From: Morella rubra
Taxonomy: Eukaryota > Streptophyta > Magnoliopsida > Fagales > Myricaceae
NCBI GenBank assembly: GCA_003952965.2
Contig: CM025849.1
Location: 31,713,570 to 31,777,569, forward strand
Reading direction: 5' to 3'
Length of the DNA stretch: 64,000 nt
Each line of letters begins with the position of its first letter. Within the stretch, counting starts at the first letter, position 1. Of this stretch, positions 35,450-47,587 are shown piece after piece. Below the pieces are notes generated by a model, which made no database searches, had not been told where the DNA came from, and worked only from the letters and a program-made list of their open reading frames with translations. The position numbers were made by a program, and so were the translations under genes.

Positions 35450-35901
35450 CTATGAGATGACAAGTTCAAGCTTTGTAGTCGTGTTTGTAGTCTCGTGCTC
35501 AGCCATTGGAGCATGACTGTCAACCTCTATATTCAACCTTTCATGTTTCTCCCGCAGCCGTCTCAGAACCCTTTTACATGGACACACATTGGAGGGTCGT
35601 ACCAATGGAAGAATCTGCAGGATCGTCATTGCTGAAAAAGAGGACGGCAACATTATTAACTTAAAACCACTTATTAACAAATTTACAAATGTAAACAACA
35701 GAATTAAGTTACTTTGTAATTGACACAGGTGAAGAATCTACAGCCGAAATTTTGTTCAGTGTAAGACGTATTCAAACAGGATTCAACTGAACAATAACAA
35801 AATGGAGTCATAAATTGGCCTTCACTTCCGACTGTACTTGAGCTTTCGCTGCTAGCACACGGACGTGCACTACTGTGACTGTTTGAGAAAGAAGCACTCA
35901 A
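35450..35901 (-). pseudogene. GRF zinc-finger gene, third copy (diverged, two exons)
   Basis: Exon 1 (35710-35901) reads MSASFSNSHSSARP, then CYCSVESCLNTSYTEQNFGC and RFFTCVNYK, ending at a GTAACT donor. After a GCAG acceptor near 35615, exon 2 reads FHWYDPPMC; a shift near 35577 then gives KRVLRRLREKHERLN. Together this is a complete GRF finger split by one intron. The 23524 and 25218 copies have the same parts with no intron at this point. The frame break in exon 2 and loss of the hydrophobic tail suggest a pseudogene. Confidence 0.5.
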
Positions 35902-37309
35902 CCAATAATGTATTGTGCGACTATAGATAACTAAAACAAACAGTCTAAAAAAATGTATTATGTTGCTATAGATAACTACAACCCAAAGAACAGAAATATT
36001 GTAATTTATTAGAAGAATGTGACCAGGAACGAGGAAATGGAGAATGATAGAGCACTTATAAATATGATGTCATTGACCAAAAACTTCACCGGAAAGGAAT
36101 GGAGGATTGCGACGAGGAAAGAGGAAATGGGCCAAATTGTAATGTGTACCCACTGCCTGAAGTAATCCCTATGGAATAGCTATATTCGGACCCTATCAAT
36201 CAATTAAATCCTCCAATAAATGTTGTCATTCATCAAAACAATGATAAACGTCGGACAAATAAATTCATAAAATAGCAACGTCAAAAGGGGGAAAGAATTA
36301 CCAGCTGCAGTAAATTTCAGCAACCACATTTAAAAGTCAACCTCACAAAGCCTAATGAGTTACTCTAGTCTGCATCAAGTTCAAATACCGATTCGACCAT
36401 CATTTCCCTTTCCCAATTGCAAATCAAGTCCACGCCTAAGGTTATCATCAATATGGAAAGAAATTGCAACTTTGGGTTAGACAATCTGTCTACTATCACC
36501 CAAAAAATTCATATTGTATGAAGGATCACATCCTTGTATCAAATTAGAGCAACTAAGGGTGTTATCTTTGTTCATCAGTAGCCATGTTGACAAGTTTACA
36601 TGTAGTTAGGACATTCTAATTGCACAAAGACCCCTTTGATATCTTTTGTCAAAATATACTCTCTTCTCGAGTAATCTAGGAAAATAGAAATATTTTTACA
36701 TGTAACAGGCTTTATAGGGGGACGAAAACTCTTCAAGATACTGTAAACGACAATCCAAAAGAAGTCTTCAATTTAGAGAATATTCAATGTCGTCCTCATG
36801 CACGTGATACTTTGTGTGTTACACAACTTACAATGATGATGGTCAATAGCATTTATAAGTTAATGCGTAACTACTAGCAGTCTAGCCTTAAGCCTAAACA
36901 TATATGAAACAACAGATCCACAAAAACAAGCTCCATCAATCATGTTTTAAACAGAAACACCTGCTATTAAATAAAAAAGGAAAAAAAATCCATGACAAAA
37001 GGGAAAAAGAGAGGGAAATAGCAAGAATCGCAAGAGCTTCTTTGTCCTTCGCAAATGAATGAATCAATGACATTTTAACAACATACTTAAATGAATCAGT
37101 GAGACTTGAGAGAGAGATGTGGCAAAGGAGATGAGAAGAGATTGGTGTGTGAAGGAAGGGAGAAGAGGAGAGTAGTTGTGGTAAAGTGGTGGTCGGCTAA
37201 GGGAGGCGCGGCCAGCGTGGAGATCAGAGCCTGGAGGTGGCTAGGCAGCTGGGTTAATTGTCACCGTGCGCAGAGAGGAATTAAATATGGAGAGAAAATG
37301 GAAACGATG
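35902..37309. other. Non-genic stretch, probable interior of a CACTA element
   Basis: I see no gene. Its position between the GRF gene and the CACTA end suggests it is the element interior. An open frame at 37106-37363 is Arg/Gly-rich with no domain. Confidence 0.4.
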
Positions 37310-37763
37310 TCGTTTTTCACAATAAACGCAGCTAAAAATATAAGCTATAGCGGCAGTCATTAACCGCCGCTGATAAATGACCTATAGCAGCGTCTGGGAA
37401 AACGCTAATAAATCTCACACTTTGTAGCGACGTTTTGTATAAAAATGCGGCTAGAGGGCAGGATAGTTAGTGGCGTTTTTTTAACCGACGACTATAGGTT
37501 GTTAGCTTTAGCAGCGTTTTGATTGAAACTACTGCTAGAATTTGTAGTTTATCACGGCATTTAAACAAACGCTAATAAAACTCACAAACTTGGTAGCGTT
37601 TTGTGTAAAACGCTGCTAATTTGGAACCTTTAGTGGCATTTTTGACCAAACGTCGTACTGTTGGCGACGTTTGTAGTTAAACGCTGCAATATATTATTTT
37701 TAGCCGCGGTTTTTGCGACCGCGGTTAAAAAGACTGGGGCTAGAAGTCCTTTTTTTATTAGTG
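37310..37763. mobile_element. Right end of a CACTA (En/Spm-like) transposon
   Basis: It ends TTTTTTTATTAGTG, which on the other strand starts CACTAATAAAAAAAGG. The 450 bases before it repeat TAGC-GCGTTTT-type words about a dozen times in both orientations (AACGCTAATAAA, TAGCAGCGTTTTG, AAACGCTGC), finishing in a GC-rich hairpin (CCGCGGTTTTTGCGACCGCGG). CACTA termini with subterminal repeats are the hallmark of this superfamily. I did not find the matching left end. Confidence 0.65.
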
Positions 37764-38652
37764 TATCCATCAACACTTGGATTTGCTTAGCTCATGTTGC
37801 TTAATAGTGACACGTTTTTCGTTAGTAAAATTTGCATATGGACATTTTTAGAACAAGTAATTAATCCAGGGACTTGCGGGGGGAAGAAGTAAAACTGAGG
37901 AATTGAGAAAAAATTAAACCAGAATTAATTAAGCCTTTTTTTTTTTTAGATAATGAGGGAAATTCTGTACAGTAATCCCATGCGGAGTGATACTCACCTA
38001 ACATACAGGCAAACTTTGAAGAAACTAGCGGAAGAACTCACCGCCCACAATCTCTCACTTAATTACTCATTGGTTTGATGTTGGAGAGAGAATCCAACCT
38101 ATATTATGCATTTAAATCATATTCTAAGTGTCGCCTTTACTGCTAGACTAGTCAAAGGGTGGGTGAACTGTCATAGTTTGATTACAAAATTTATACTGCT
38201 CAGTCTGTCCGTCTCAGTTTTATGAATGAAATAAACTTTTATCTATATAAAAAGAATGAAATAGACTTTAGCCCGTTACTGCAACAAAGATTGGAGGTTA
38301 TTTATTAAGGGGAAAGAGAAAAACTAGATTGGAGGCTTATAATTAGATGAGGACGTGAATATTGTGCACCTAGCTAGTAGGCGAAAGGGCAGCGCCAGAG
38401 GACACATTTCTACGTAGCTGTTCATTATCTCGGAGGAAGATCAGGGACCTAGCGCCTCTCCCGCGGGCTTACTGCATGCACATGACCCTTCCGCCTTACT
38501 ACTATAGACTACAGCCGGCGGGGGAGGAGATCAGGGAGAATTTCGGTGGACACTAATTTCAATATGCACAATTGCCCCCTGCTAATTGTTAATGTCACGG
38601 GAGTCTGAACTACTAAGTCTATCTCATTGATCTCTCGAACTCTTACAATTCA
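37764..38652. other. Non-genic stretch
   Basis: No gene or clear repeat. It contains a T run near 37930 and, at 38648-38652, ATTCA, the left copy of the target duplication of the next element. Confidence 0.5.
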
Positions 38653-39908
38653 TGTAACTCCCCGGACCCAAACTCCAATTGGAAAAATTTTATATAAAAT
38701 AAGCTTTTCACCATGATTAATCATTTATCTAGGCCCCAATATTTCAAAACTAATTATTACAACCTCACAAAATATTCATAAACCATAAAAAGCCCAAAAA
38801 TATCAATCCGAGCCCTAAAATTTACATTAGCATATCAGATATTTCCAATATCGATGAAGATCTCCTAAAAGAAATACAATATCGAATTCCCCAATATTAA
38901 TCTCCAAAAGTACTCTTGCAAAGACACGCCTTTAAAACACAAATCTATCTGAAGCTCCTCGAACTTCTCTAATTCTGCCAACTCTAAAAAATATGAGAAT
39001 AAGTGGTGAGCTACGACTAGCTCAGTAAGTAGCAAATCAATAAGGGTTGGGGAAAAGACAATTTTATCACAATAACTGAAATCCAAAATAAAACACGTGA
39101 GCCATACCAAAACCAAAATACAAGTTTGTTGCAAAAATATCCAAGGCCACGCAATATAGGGAAATCACCAATAGACCCAATGGTCACAAAGACCTCAACA
39201 GATGGTCACACAGACCTCCAGGCCACAAAGACCTCCAAATACCACGAGGGATATCAAATTGGCCACACAGACCACATAAGATATATCACCAGCGCAAGGA
39301 TAATTTTCACAATATGCTCATCAAAATAAGTTATAAATATTTCAATTGAGTTTCATGAAATCTCGACAATCTCTTTTACCCAAAATTTGTTCAATTCCCC
39401 AAATAGTACATCAAAAACTATATAAAATACGTACACGTTTAAAAATCTCATTGAAGAACCACTTACCTCAAACGCTTAACAATCCTTAAAGCTTCTCCAA
39501 TAATTGCTGAACAATCTCTCAAAACATAGTAGCACCACCTCAATCCAAATTTTGGTCTCCAATATACATTCTCTGCAACCATTTATTAACCTTGATCTCT
39601 TCAACTTTTAAAATTCAAACATATTCTATCCATCACTTTAAAATTCAAATACAAGATCTTTATCCACAACTTTCAAATTCAAACATAAAAGTAATATTTA
39701 TCCATATCTTAACTTTTAAATTCAAACCTAAGATCAAATCTCTTTCCAAACCTTAAATTCAAATATAAATCATATCTCCATCTTAACACCTTTAAATTCG
39801 AAAATACGATTCAACCTCTATCCAAAAATCAAAAATAGGATTAAGCCTATCTCTTCGTTTAAAATTCAAATTACTCACTTAATACCTTTTTCAAGACGGG
39901 GTATTACA
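38653..39908 (-). mobile_element. 1.26-kb solo LTR (Ty3/gypsy-like) with perfect TSD
   Basis: Read on the minus strand it starts TGTAATACCCCGTC and ends CCGGGGAGTTACA (TG...CA). ATTCA flanks it exactly on both sides (38648-38652 and 39909-39913). The TGTAATACCCCG opening is typical of plant Ty3/gypsy LTRs. A degenerate array of GGTCACAAAGACCTC-type words lies at 39178-39270. There is no internal domain, so the element was lost by LTR-LTR recombination. Confidence 0.75.
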
Positions 39909-39913
39909 ATTCA

Positions 39914-42093
39914 TCAATGTACACTCTTATATAAGATATGACCGTCAAAATTGTATCACATACATGAATTACTTATCACACTAAGTCAGTCACATTAAGC
40001 TCACAAATTGTGCACCCTCGAAGTAGATCCTATAGTTAATTAGGACTTTGACCACATAGTTCAAGAGTATAAAATGAAGCTTCCTCTTTTATATGTTAGT
40101 TGATCATTCTCGAAGAATTATAATCCTTTCTAATTTATTACTAAAATTGAATTTTCAAATTCAGAAAAAGATAAACAAGAGAAAGTATATGTATGTGTCC
40201 ATCCGGTTCTAATTCTTTCCTCCTTCCTTTTTTAAAATATTTTTTAGGGTTTTAGTGTTTGTTTTCTTTTTTTCGTTTTCCTTTTTTTGACCTTGGATAA
40301 TGGAACCAATGAGCATAGTTAGCATAGTAGAGACGATAAAATGTGCATGCAGGGGCTTCTGCAAAATATCACAATATATATGGATTGAGTGTGTAATCAT
40401 CATGAATTCTATCCCGTGTCTTTTGATGACAAATCAAAGCCCATCCCCTAAAGTCGCGTGAAAAAGAAAAATTTGTATAGATGATGTAAAAGAGATTTTT
40501 TGTCGAGAATCTGTAGAGTATGTAGGGTCAAAAGTGGAAAGCTTTTAAAAGTGGGAGATCGAAATGGCTTTAAAGTGTACGTCGAGATATCGCTTATTAG
40601 GAATGAGTTGGCAAAACCAATAATTAGTTTTTTTTATTATTCTAAGAATGATTTACGATATTATTGGTACATAAATAGGTAACACGTCAACCAATCATTC
40701 ACCTTCAGTCAAAATTCTTAATTCGGCCGATTGGGCAATAACATTGTTGTATGTCTAGCAATCTGCCACGTGGAAGTTTTTTTTTTTTTCAGACGGTTTA
40801 AAAATATTTTTTCTTACCTAACTATATTTTTAAAGGATCTTATATAAAGTTTATATTTGTATATTTTTCTTTAAATTACACCCTATAATTTAGATAAAAA
40901 ATTATAAAAGATTGATCCAAAAACATTAAAAAGGATGAAAATTAATAACTATTATCCCTGTCTTTTTCAAGTCACCGATTTTGTCGCCGTCAACAGATTG
41001 CAGTTTGTGCCTCTTCAATTTTCTATAAGTTACCAACTTTAAAAAATCTCTTTCGGAAATTGAAAGTTGATTCTAATTTTTTAATTACTTTTAGTTTTTT
41101 CTTATTTGAGAAAAGAATCAAACTATCCAAACTTCCCTTATTCGATGGGATCTTCCATAAAAGACTGAAATTGTTTTTATCTGCTAAAGATTCAAGATTG
41201 ATTGGTCACCGAAAAAAAATAATAGATGCAGAGTTAAAAAAAAAAAAGGGAACGAAAAGAAAGTTTTACATCTAAAACTCGCAGGAAGTTCAATCATAAC
41301 GTCCCCTTTCTTCACTGCAATAGTTATAACTATGTTCGTGCACGCAATATCTCAGAGTCCCTACCATTCATAGCCCATCCTTTCCCTTATCAATTCTTTC
41401 CATATCCTATTAGCTGGACACTCTTTTCTTTCGTTGTCCTTTTTACATGTATTCCTACATCCGGCCAAGCAACACTGTAGTATGTAAATTATCCTTTTTG
41501 ATTTGCTGTCGGAGTTGGATGGTACAATTCGAAAATAAACAACTAGTATATGAATCTCACAATACGATCCACATTCTCTCGATAATTAATATACTGATAT
41601 TATTGAATCATGTAGGACTATATATTACGACTATCTCTCTCAAAATTAGGATATGAGCCTACCTTATTCCGATAATTAATACTGATACTATTAAATACTG
41701 AAAGACCCATAATATATCTTTTCCTCTCAGAATTAGATGCTCCGGCAAATGGGAGAGATATCCAAATTTTTTTCTTTCTTTTTCTTCCTTCTCCTTGCAA
41801 GGAAAGAAATGATGAAAATACTGTCATTGCCATTGTTGTCTTTGCAGTTCCGTTCCAGCCCACAATTGGTGGGCACTGGGCTGTACTGAAGCTATTAATA
41901 TCTCTCTTCAGTTTTCTACATTAAATTACTGAGAGAAGGAAACAACATCTGAGATAACGACTCTTTTGGCCTTTTTGTTATTTCGGTTACAGAGACAGAA
42001 GCTTCATTTGAGCCGTGCGTATATTATTGTCTCCGTTACTGCATGTTTTCTGATCAATAGGAGAAGTGGGTAACTGATATTGTTGCTTTCTCA
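39914..42093. other. Intergenic region upstream of SCPL51
   Basis: AT-rich, no gene supported. A TTTAAATTACACCCTATAATTTAGATAAAAAATT phrase family near 40870 recurs in part at 46785. The open frames at 40500 and 41060 have no recognisable domain. The last ~200 bases should hold the SCPL51 promoter, but no TATA box is convincing. Confidence 0.5.
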
Positions 42094-45000
42094 ATGGGAA
42101 AGTGGTGTGTTATTGTTTGTTCTCTTCTGTTCTTTTCTCCTCTGTTTCATGGAGGAATAGCAGTAGCTGCTAAAGCCCAGGAAGGATCAGAGGCGTGGGG
42201 ATATGTTCAAGTCAGACCCAGTAAGTCAATGATTAATGATTCTAAAGAGTTTCCATTCCAATTTTTTTTTTTCTTAATTTCCTCAAACCAAGCGTTATGA
42301 TTTGCTTTTGAATTGTGCTATTATCTGTACAGAAGCACACATATTCTGGTGGCTTTACAAAAGTCCCTACAGAGTTGAGGATCCCTCCAAGCCATGGCCA
42401 ATCATTCTTTGGCTGCAGGGTGGACCTGTGAGTATTGCTAATATCGGTTTTAGAAAGAAAAAAAAAGTCAGGAACGTGTACTGTCGTCTTCTAACGTGTT
42501 CATGAAGAATGCTCCTGTTCTTCACGCTTGATATGTCACTGCCCAGATTTCACTTCTGAATTCACAATTCGCTGCGAATATTTGAAATTGTTCGTTTTAT
42601 TTTTTCGTCTCTTTTTACAAAACCAGGGTGCCTCGGGAGTTGGGATCGGGAATTTTCAAGAGATTGGGCCATTAGACGCCGATTTGAAGCCGCGGAATTC
42701 AACATGGTTGCTGAAAGCTGATCTCTTGTTTGTGGTAAGTCAGCCATGATCGAACTCTGTTCTGAAGTCCTTACTCTTTTAAACCCAATTAACTCGTTTG
42801 TCATGAAGGATAACCCTGTCGGTACCGGATACAGTTTTGTGGAGGATGAAGAACTGTTCGTCAAAACCGATGAAGAGGCAGGAACTGATTTAACCACAGT
42901 TTTGATGGCCATATTCAATAAGGACGAGAGCCTTCAAAAGAGTCCTCTGTACATTGTGGCAGAGTCTTACGGTGGGAAGTATGCTGTCACTCTTGCACTG
43001 GCAGCACTAAGAGCCATAGAAGCAGGGAAATTGAAGCTTAAACTTGGAGGTAATCTCTTTTCAGGCTATCTTTCTCCAATAAAAAATATGAACAATCTGC
43101 AAAGTTTTGGTTTTGTTGGTTTGTTTCTTATCGCAAACTGACCTCTTTTTTGTTCTGTAAATCTCTTCCATGCGTAGGAGTGGCATTGGGAGATAGCTGG
43201 ATCTCCCCAGAAGATTTTGTGGTACAAACTCGTTAAAATCTGACCAATTCGCTTGCTTCCCCTTAAATTAAAGATAAACTGGATTGAATCCGGCAATATG
43301 TAAATGCAGTTTTCATGGGGTCCTCTTCTCAAAGATGTCTCGCGGCTAGACAACAATGGCTGCAGAAATCAAACAGGTCCATCTTCTCCACTCTTAAACA
43401 AAATCCAGATTAAAAAAAAAAACCATCTCAGGATCCGAAACTTTCAGCTGACAAACAAACCCATTTGAGAAAACAGTGTGGCCCAGAAGATTAAGCAGCG
43501 AATTGAGGAAGGTCAATATCTTGCAGCGACTAATTTGTGGATGGATCTTGAGTCAGTTATCAGAACCAGCAGCAATCACGTGGTAACGAGCATACATTTA
43601 CCCCATGTTGATCAGCCATTTGTGTCTCTGATCTTAAATCTTTTTTCGTGCGGGGTGTATTTTGCAGGATATATACAATTTTCTATTGGATTCAGGATCG
43701 GGCTCATCATCTACGACAGCCACGGAATTGTCAAAAGGGATTGCATTAAGAAGATACTCGAGATATTTGAGTTCCTTACGAGCTACCCCTGGTGGTGTAG
43801 GCGATGTTGATTTCTTGATGAACGGTGTCATTAAAAAGAAGCTTAAGATTCCAGAAAACGTGACGTGAGTTTTCTTCCATCTAAAGGGAGAGAATTAAAA
43901 AGTAGTGAAGCTGTGAAGGTATATATAATCCACGAAAAGAAAGCATTGAGTGTTTCCTTTAATTACAGGTGGGGAGGGCAGTCGGATTCTGTTTTTTTGA
44001 AGCTAGCAGGCGATTTCATGAAACCAAGGATTGCTGAGGTAAGAGAGTTGGCATCAAAACACTTTCAGAGTTTCATATCTTCCTTGAATATTTCCATTTG
44101 AGCCTGTTTGGAAGAAGGGAAAGTGAGGGATAGAAAAACCGAAGTTTCTTTCTCACAAAAGCTGATGTCTCTGACTAGATCTAACTTGGGCACGATTTTG
44201 GTTCACAAGGGACCGATTCTTTTTATTTTATTTATTTATTTTCCTTTCCCACTGAAGTGGTCACAATTTTTATCTTAAAGCATCTTATGCAAGTGACCTC
44301 TCATTTTTTTGCAGGTAGATGAGCTCCTAGCTAAGGGGGTGAATGTGACTGTGTACAATGGGCAAGTAAGATTTTTTTCTCAAGTCTTTTTCAATACCTT
44401 TGTCCCCTACAATCAAGTTAAATGGCATAGAGCCTAGAGGAGGGTTTAGATTTCCTACGGACCACGCACCCACATATAATTCTCCTTGGCTTTGGAATTT
44501 TAGTGTTGACCTAATTTTGGAACCATATCAACTACAAAATAATTCTGCCAACAGCACAACTATAGCCCAATTGGTTACCACTCACTAATTCACTACCTCC
44601 TGGCCTTGGCCTAGTGGATGGGTGGGACTGACTGGTAGTGTTTTTAATGTTGTGGTAACGAGCTTACCCAATGAGCAGTATCTATTCTACAATGAGGGGT
44701 TACTATGGTTAAGCCCAAAGAAATTGCTACGCCACCTCCCCTTTTTGATTACAAAATAATTCTTTAATATATTCATTTTTGGGTAGCATTAATCTTCCTT
44801 GTTGTTCATGTAGCTCGATGTTATATGTGCAACCAAGGGGACAGAAGCCTGGATTGAGAAGCTCAAGTAACTCTCTCTTTTTCTCTTCACCTTTCTTTCC
44901 ACTCTCTTGAAGGTGTTTGCTTTGTCTAATCGCATACATTTTTCAGGTGGGAAGGGCTAAGTAATTTCTTGGCCAAGGACAAAACCCCTCTCTATTGTGG

Positions 45001-46239
45001 GAATAGTAGGAGCACCAAGGGATTCACCAAGTCATACAAAAACCTACACTTCTATTGGATTCTTGGAGCAGGCCACTTTGTAAGTCAATACTCTTACCAA
45101 ATCTATTCACATTTCTTTTTCCAACCTCATCATACCTACCGTTGTCCAAATTAACCACACGTCAAACATGGAAAAAGCCTTCTCATGGAGGAATTGTGGG
45201 TGCTATTCGGGGCCACTGCTTTCAGATTGAATGGTCCAGTTTGTTGCACAGCGCTCTTTCACATGGTTGACTGCATTTGCAATTAGAAAATTGGGTGATA
45301 TAGATGTCTTGTGGAGGAGAAACCCTTCATTCCTGTAGAGGGTGAAACTTCTTCTCAAAAGTTTAGACAACCGTGAAAGAGGCTACCAAAAGGCAAGGAC
45401 GAAAAGCACAGAAACACCTGCTTTTAGCATAGAGTTACCCCTCTCGGTATCTGCACGCATGATTGCTGACTGATGAGAAGTAAGCTTGTCCTGTAAAGCC
45501 ACACACGGGTGTACAATGCACCAAGAAAAAAGGAACAGGAAAGCAGGAGTACCACATATGACAAACAACATTTTGATCTCTACCACCTAAGAAGATTAAC
45601 CGGTAGACTTCATTGTTATACTGCGAAATTTTATATGGGTATCATTAAATAGTGTGAGGTATACCTATTATGTTTATCTCTCTTCAAAGCAGACTGATTC
45701 CTCTAGGATCCTTTGCAATTTCTTGTTCAAATTGTATCATGCAATTTGAAAAGAGATAAATATAACAGGTAGACCTCATTGTCTATACTGCTTGAAACTT
45801 TACATAGACATCATTAAATGGTGTGAGTTTACCTATTATGTTTATCTCTCTTCAAAGCAAACTGAGCCCTCCACAAATCCCTTCTTCGAGTGGCTCTCAG
45901 TGTCGGTAACCCTAACATGACAACATAACTAAAGTAAAAGGAAAAAACAAAATACAAGTCCCATATTAAAGTGTTGGCCTAGCCAGTGTTCGAATTTTCT
46001 GACCTATCTGATGTTTGGGTTTGTGAACAATCCTAAAAATGTGACAATTACGTGAGGAAATAAGGTACACAAATGGTGTCAGGATCGACAACCAAAGTCT
46101 GCCTGCTGGTCCGGTTCAGACTCTTCACTTTTTCTCAGAACTGTTCACTGCGATATTTTTTCAGGTACCTGTGGAGCAGCCCTGCGTTGCATTAAACATG
46201 GTCGGTGTCATCACGCAGTCTCCAGCGGCTTCTGCGTAA
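42094..46239 (+). CDS. SCPL51: Serine carboxypeptidase-like 51 (S10 peptidase family), 13 exons
   Basis: Exons with GT-AG borders: 42094-42220, 42333-42427, 42627-42734, 42809-43049, 43178-43221, 43310-43376, 43470-43582, 43668-43864, 43969-44038, 44315-44365, 44814-44866, 44947-45079, 46165-46239. They join without a frame break to 457 codons, close to the 461 I recall for Arabidopsis SCPL51. The N-terminus is a signal peptide (MGKWCVIVCSLLFFSPLF), so the enzyme should be secreted or vacuolar. Family marks: WGYVQVRPKAHIFWW; oxyanion-hole GGPGASG; nucleophile serine in AESYGG; aspartate in YNGQLDVIC; histidine in GAGHFVP. It removes C-terminal residues from peptides, or acts on an unknown substrate; this clade is near the retinoid-inducible carboxypeptidase group. 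Exon 7 uses the acceptor TTTGAG before AAAACAG. The 1,085-bp last intron holds a duplicated repeat. Confidence 0.92.
45597..45862. repeat. Duplicated ~99-bp block in the last SCPL51 intron
   Basis: A block reading GGTAGACYTCATTGT, ATACTGC, CATTAAATRGTGTGAG, ACCTATTATGTTTATCTCTCTTCAAAGC lies at 45600-45695 and again at 45766-45862, about 167 bases apart. Between the copies, GAAAAGAGATAAATATAACAGGTAGA is a reverse-complement piece of the same block. Part of a MITE-like family. Confidence 0.7.
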
Positions 46240-47587
46240 AAAGGAAAACAGAACTCCAACAGTAGGATAAGCAAACAAGAAAGAGGGTAGCTCATGCTCA
46301 TCCTCATGCTCTTGCTCAGATGGCACAGAGGCCGAGAGTCAACAAAAGCACACACCCAGTAACAACAGGCAGAGAGACAAAGATAGAGAGATGGGGGGTG
46401 CATTAATGTGTAATGCGTGCCTGTGACGTTATTTCGCTGCTTCATTCTTTTTTACCCCTTGTCCCTAACCCTTTGTAAATTTAAGTTACAGGAAAAAAAA
46501 AATAAAATAAAAAATACTTTTTAAAGATTTGAATAGCATGAGTTTCTCTCTCTTTTCTCTTCTAGTTGTTTTTTCTTTTTAAGATTTCGTTTTTCTTTTT
46601 AAGAATCGTGGAGGACCATGTCAACTTTGTGCCCAAAGGTCACCTTAACCGTCCCACCAGGAAGATTTCCAGCTCTTTGTACAATTTTGGTAGTTCGAGA
46701 TTTTAGTAGAAGAGCTAAATTAAGATTCTTTACGATTTTCTATCCGAATTGCACAAGCCTAGGATCCACGTTTATGTCTAACTCTCTTCAAATTACACTA
46801 TACAATTAGATAAAAAAATTATCGAGAATCATGATCCGAGCACTTAAGATATTCCTGCATACAAAAAAAAATTCCCAACTCTTCGTAGACAAACGCTGAA
46901 GTTTCTGGTCCAAATATAACATAGCGTCTGGAATAATAAGATTGAATCATTTTTAGTGTCACTAAACTCGAGCAAAATTATAGTTTTTCATTCTCTACTA
47001 CCAGTTAATTGCGGCCAATAAGTTCGTGCCCGGTGCCGGGACATTTGCTTCGCTGAATGGGCAACTGGGTACAAAGAAAATTCCGCCTTCAATAGAAAAG
47101 AAAAGCATAGCAGCTGACAGGACTAAAGTTCATCAGGACATCTAGTATCACATGGGGGGAAATATCAGGCATATGTCAGGACTCTGGTAAGGATAACAAT
47201 TGGAGGCATCTGGAGATTCAATATATATATGTTGTGGAGAAGAGACACACACACACAGCAGCTGCAATAAAGTGATGCAAAATATCCTTCTATATTCCAT
47301 GGAATTACAAATGCAGAAAGGATCTTTTGCAAGTGGAAAATGCAATTCAGAACTAAACTATTTCCATGTAAACTCATTATTTCATCTACTGTGTGATCCA
47401 AAATTACATTTAATGTTCCCTTGAAAGGGATGGATCATATTTTACAAGCTCAGCCATATATTTAGACATCTGAAGATATACAGCCTCAGGATAAACTCTA
47501 CATCATCAAGACCAACGTATCATCCAATATACATCACAGTGCAAAGAATCGCAAAAATTATGTGTTAATCTGAACTTGCGTGCTGGC
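46240..47587. other. Convergent intergenic region between SCPL51 and the VPS50-like gene
   Basis: About 1.35 kb separates the two stop codons, so it holds both 3' UTRs. Low-complexity A and T tracts lie near 46490-46600. I see no gene in it. Confidence 0.55.

Noticed and set aside
43441-43490. Apparent 2-base frameshift at SCPL51 exon 7
   Set aside because: Using the AG at 43475-43476 gives a frameshift. Using the AG at 43468-43469 (TTTGAG before AAAACAGTG) keeps frame and adds ENS before VAQKIKQ, which fits the NS-AEKIK wording I recall in Arabidopsis. The gene is intact.
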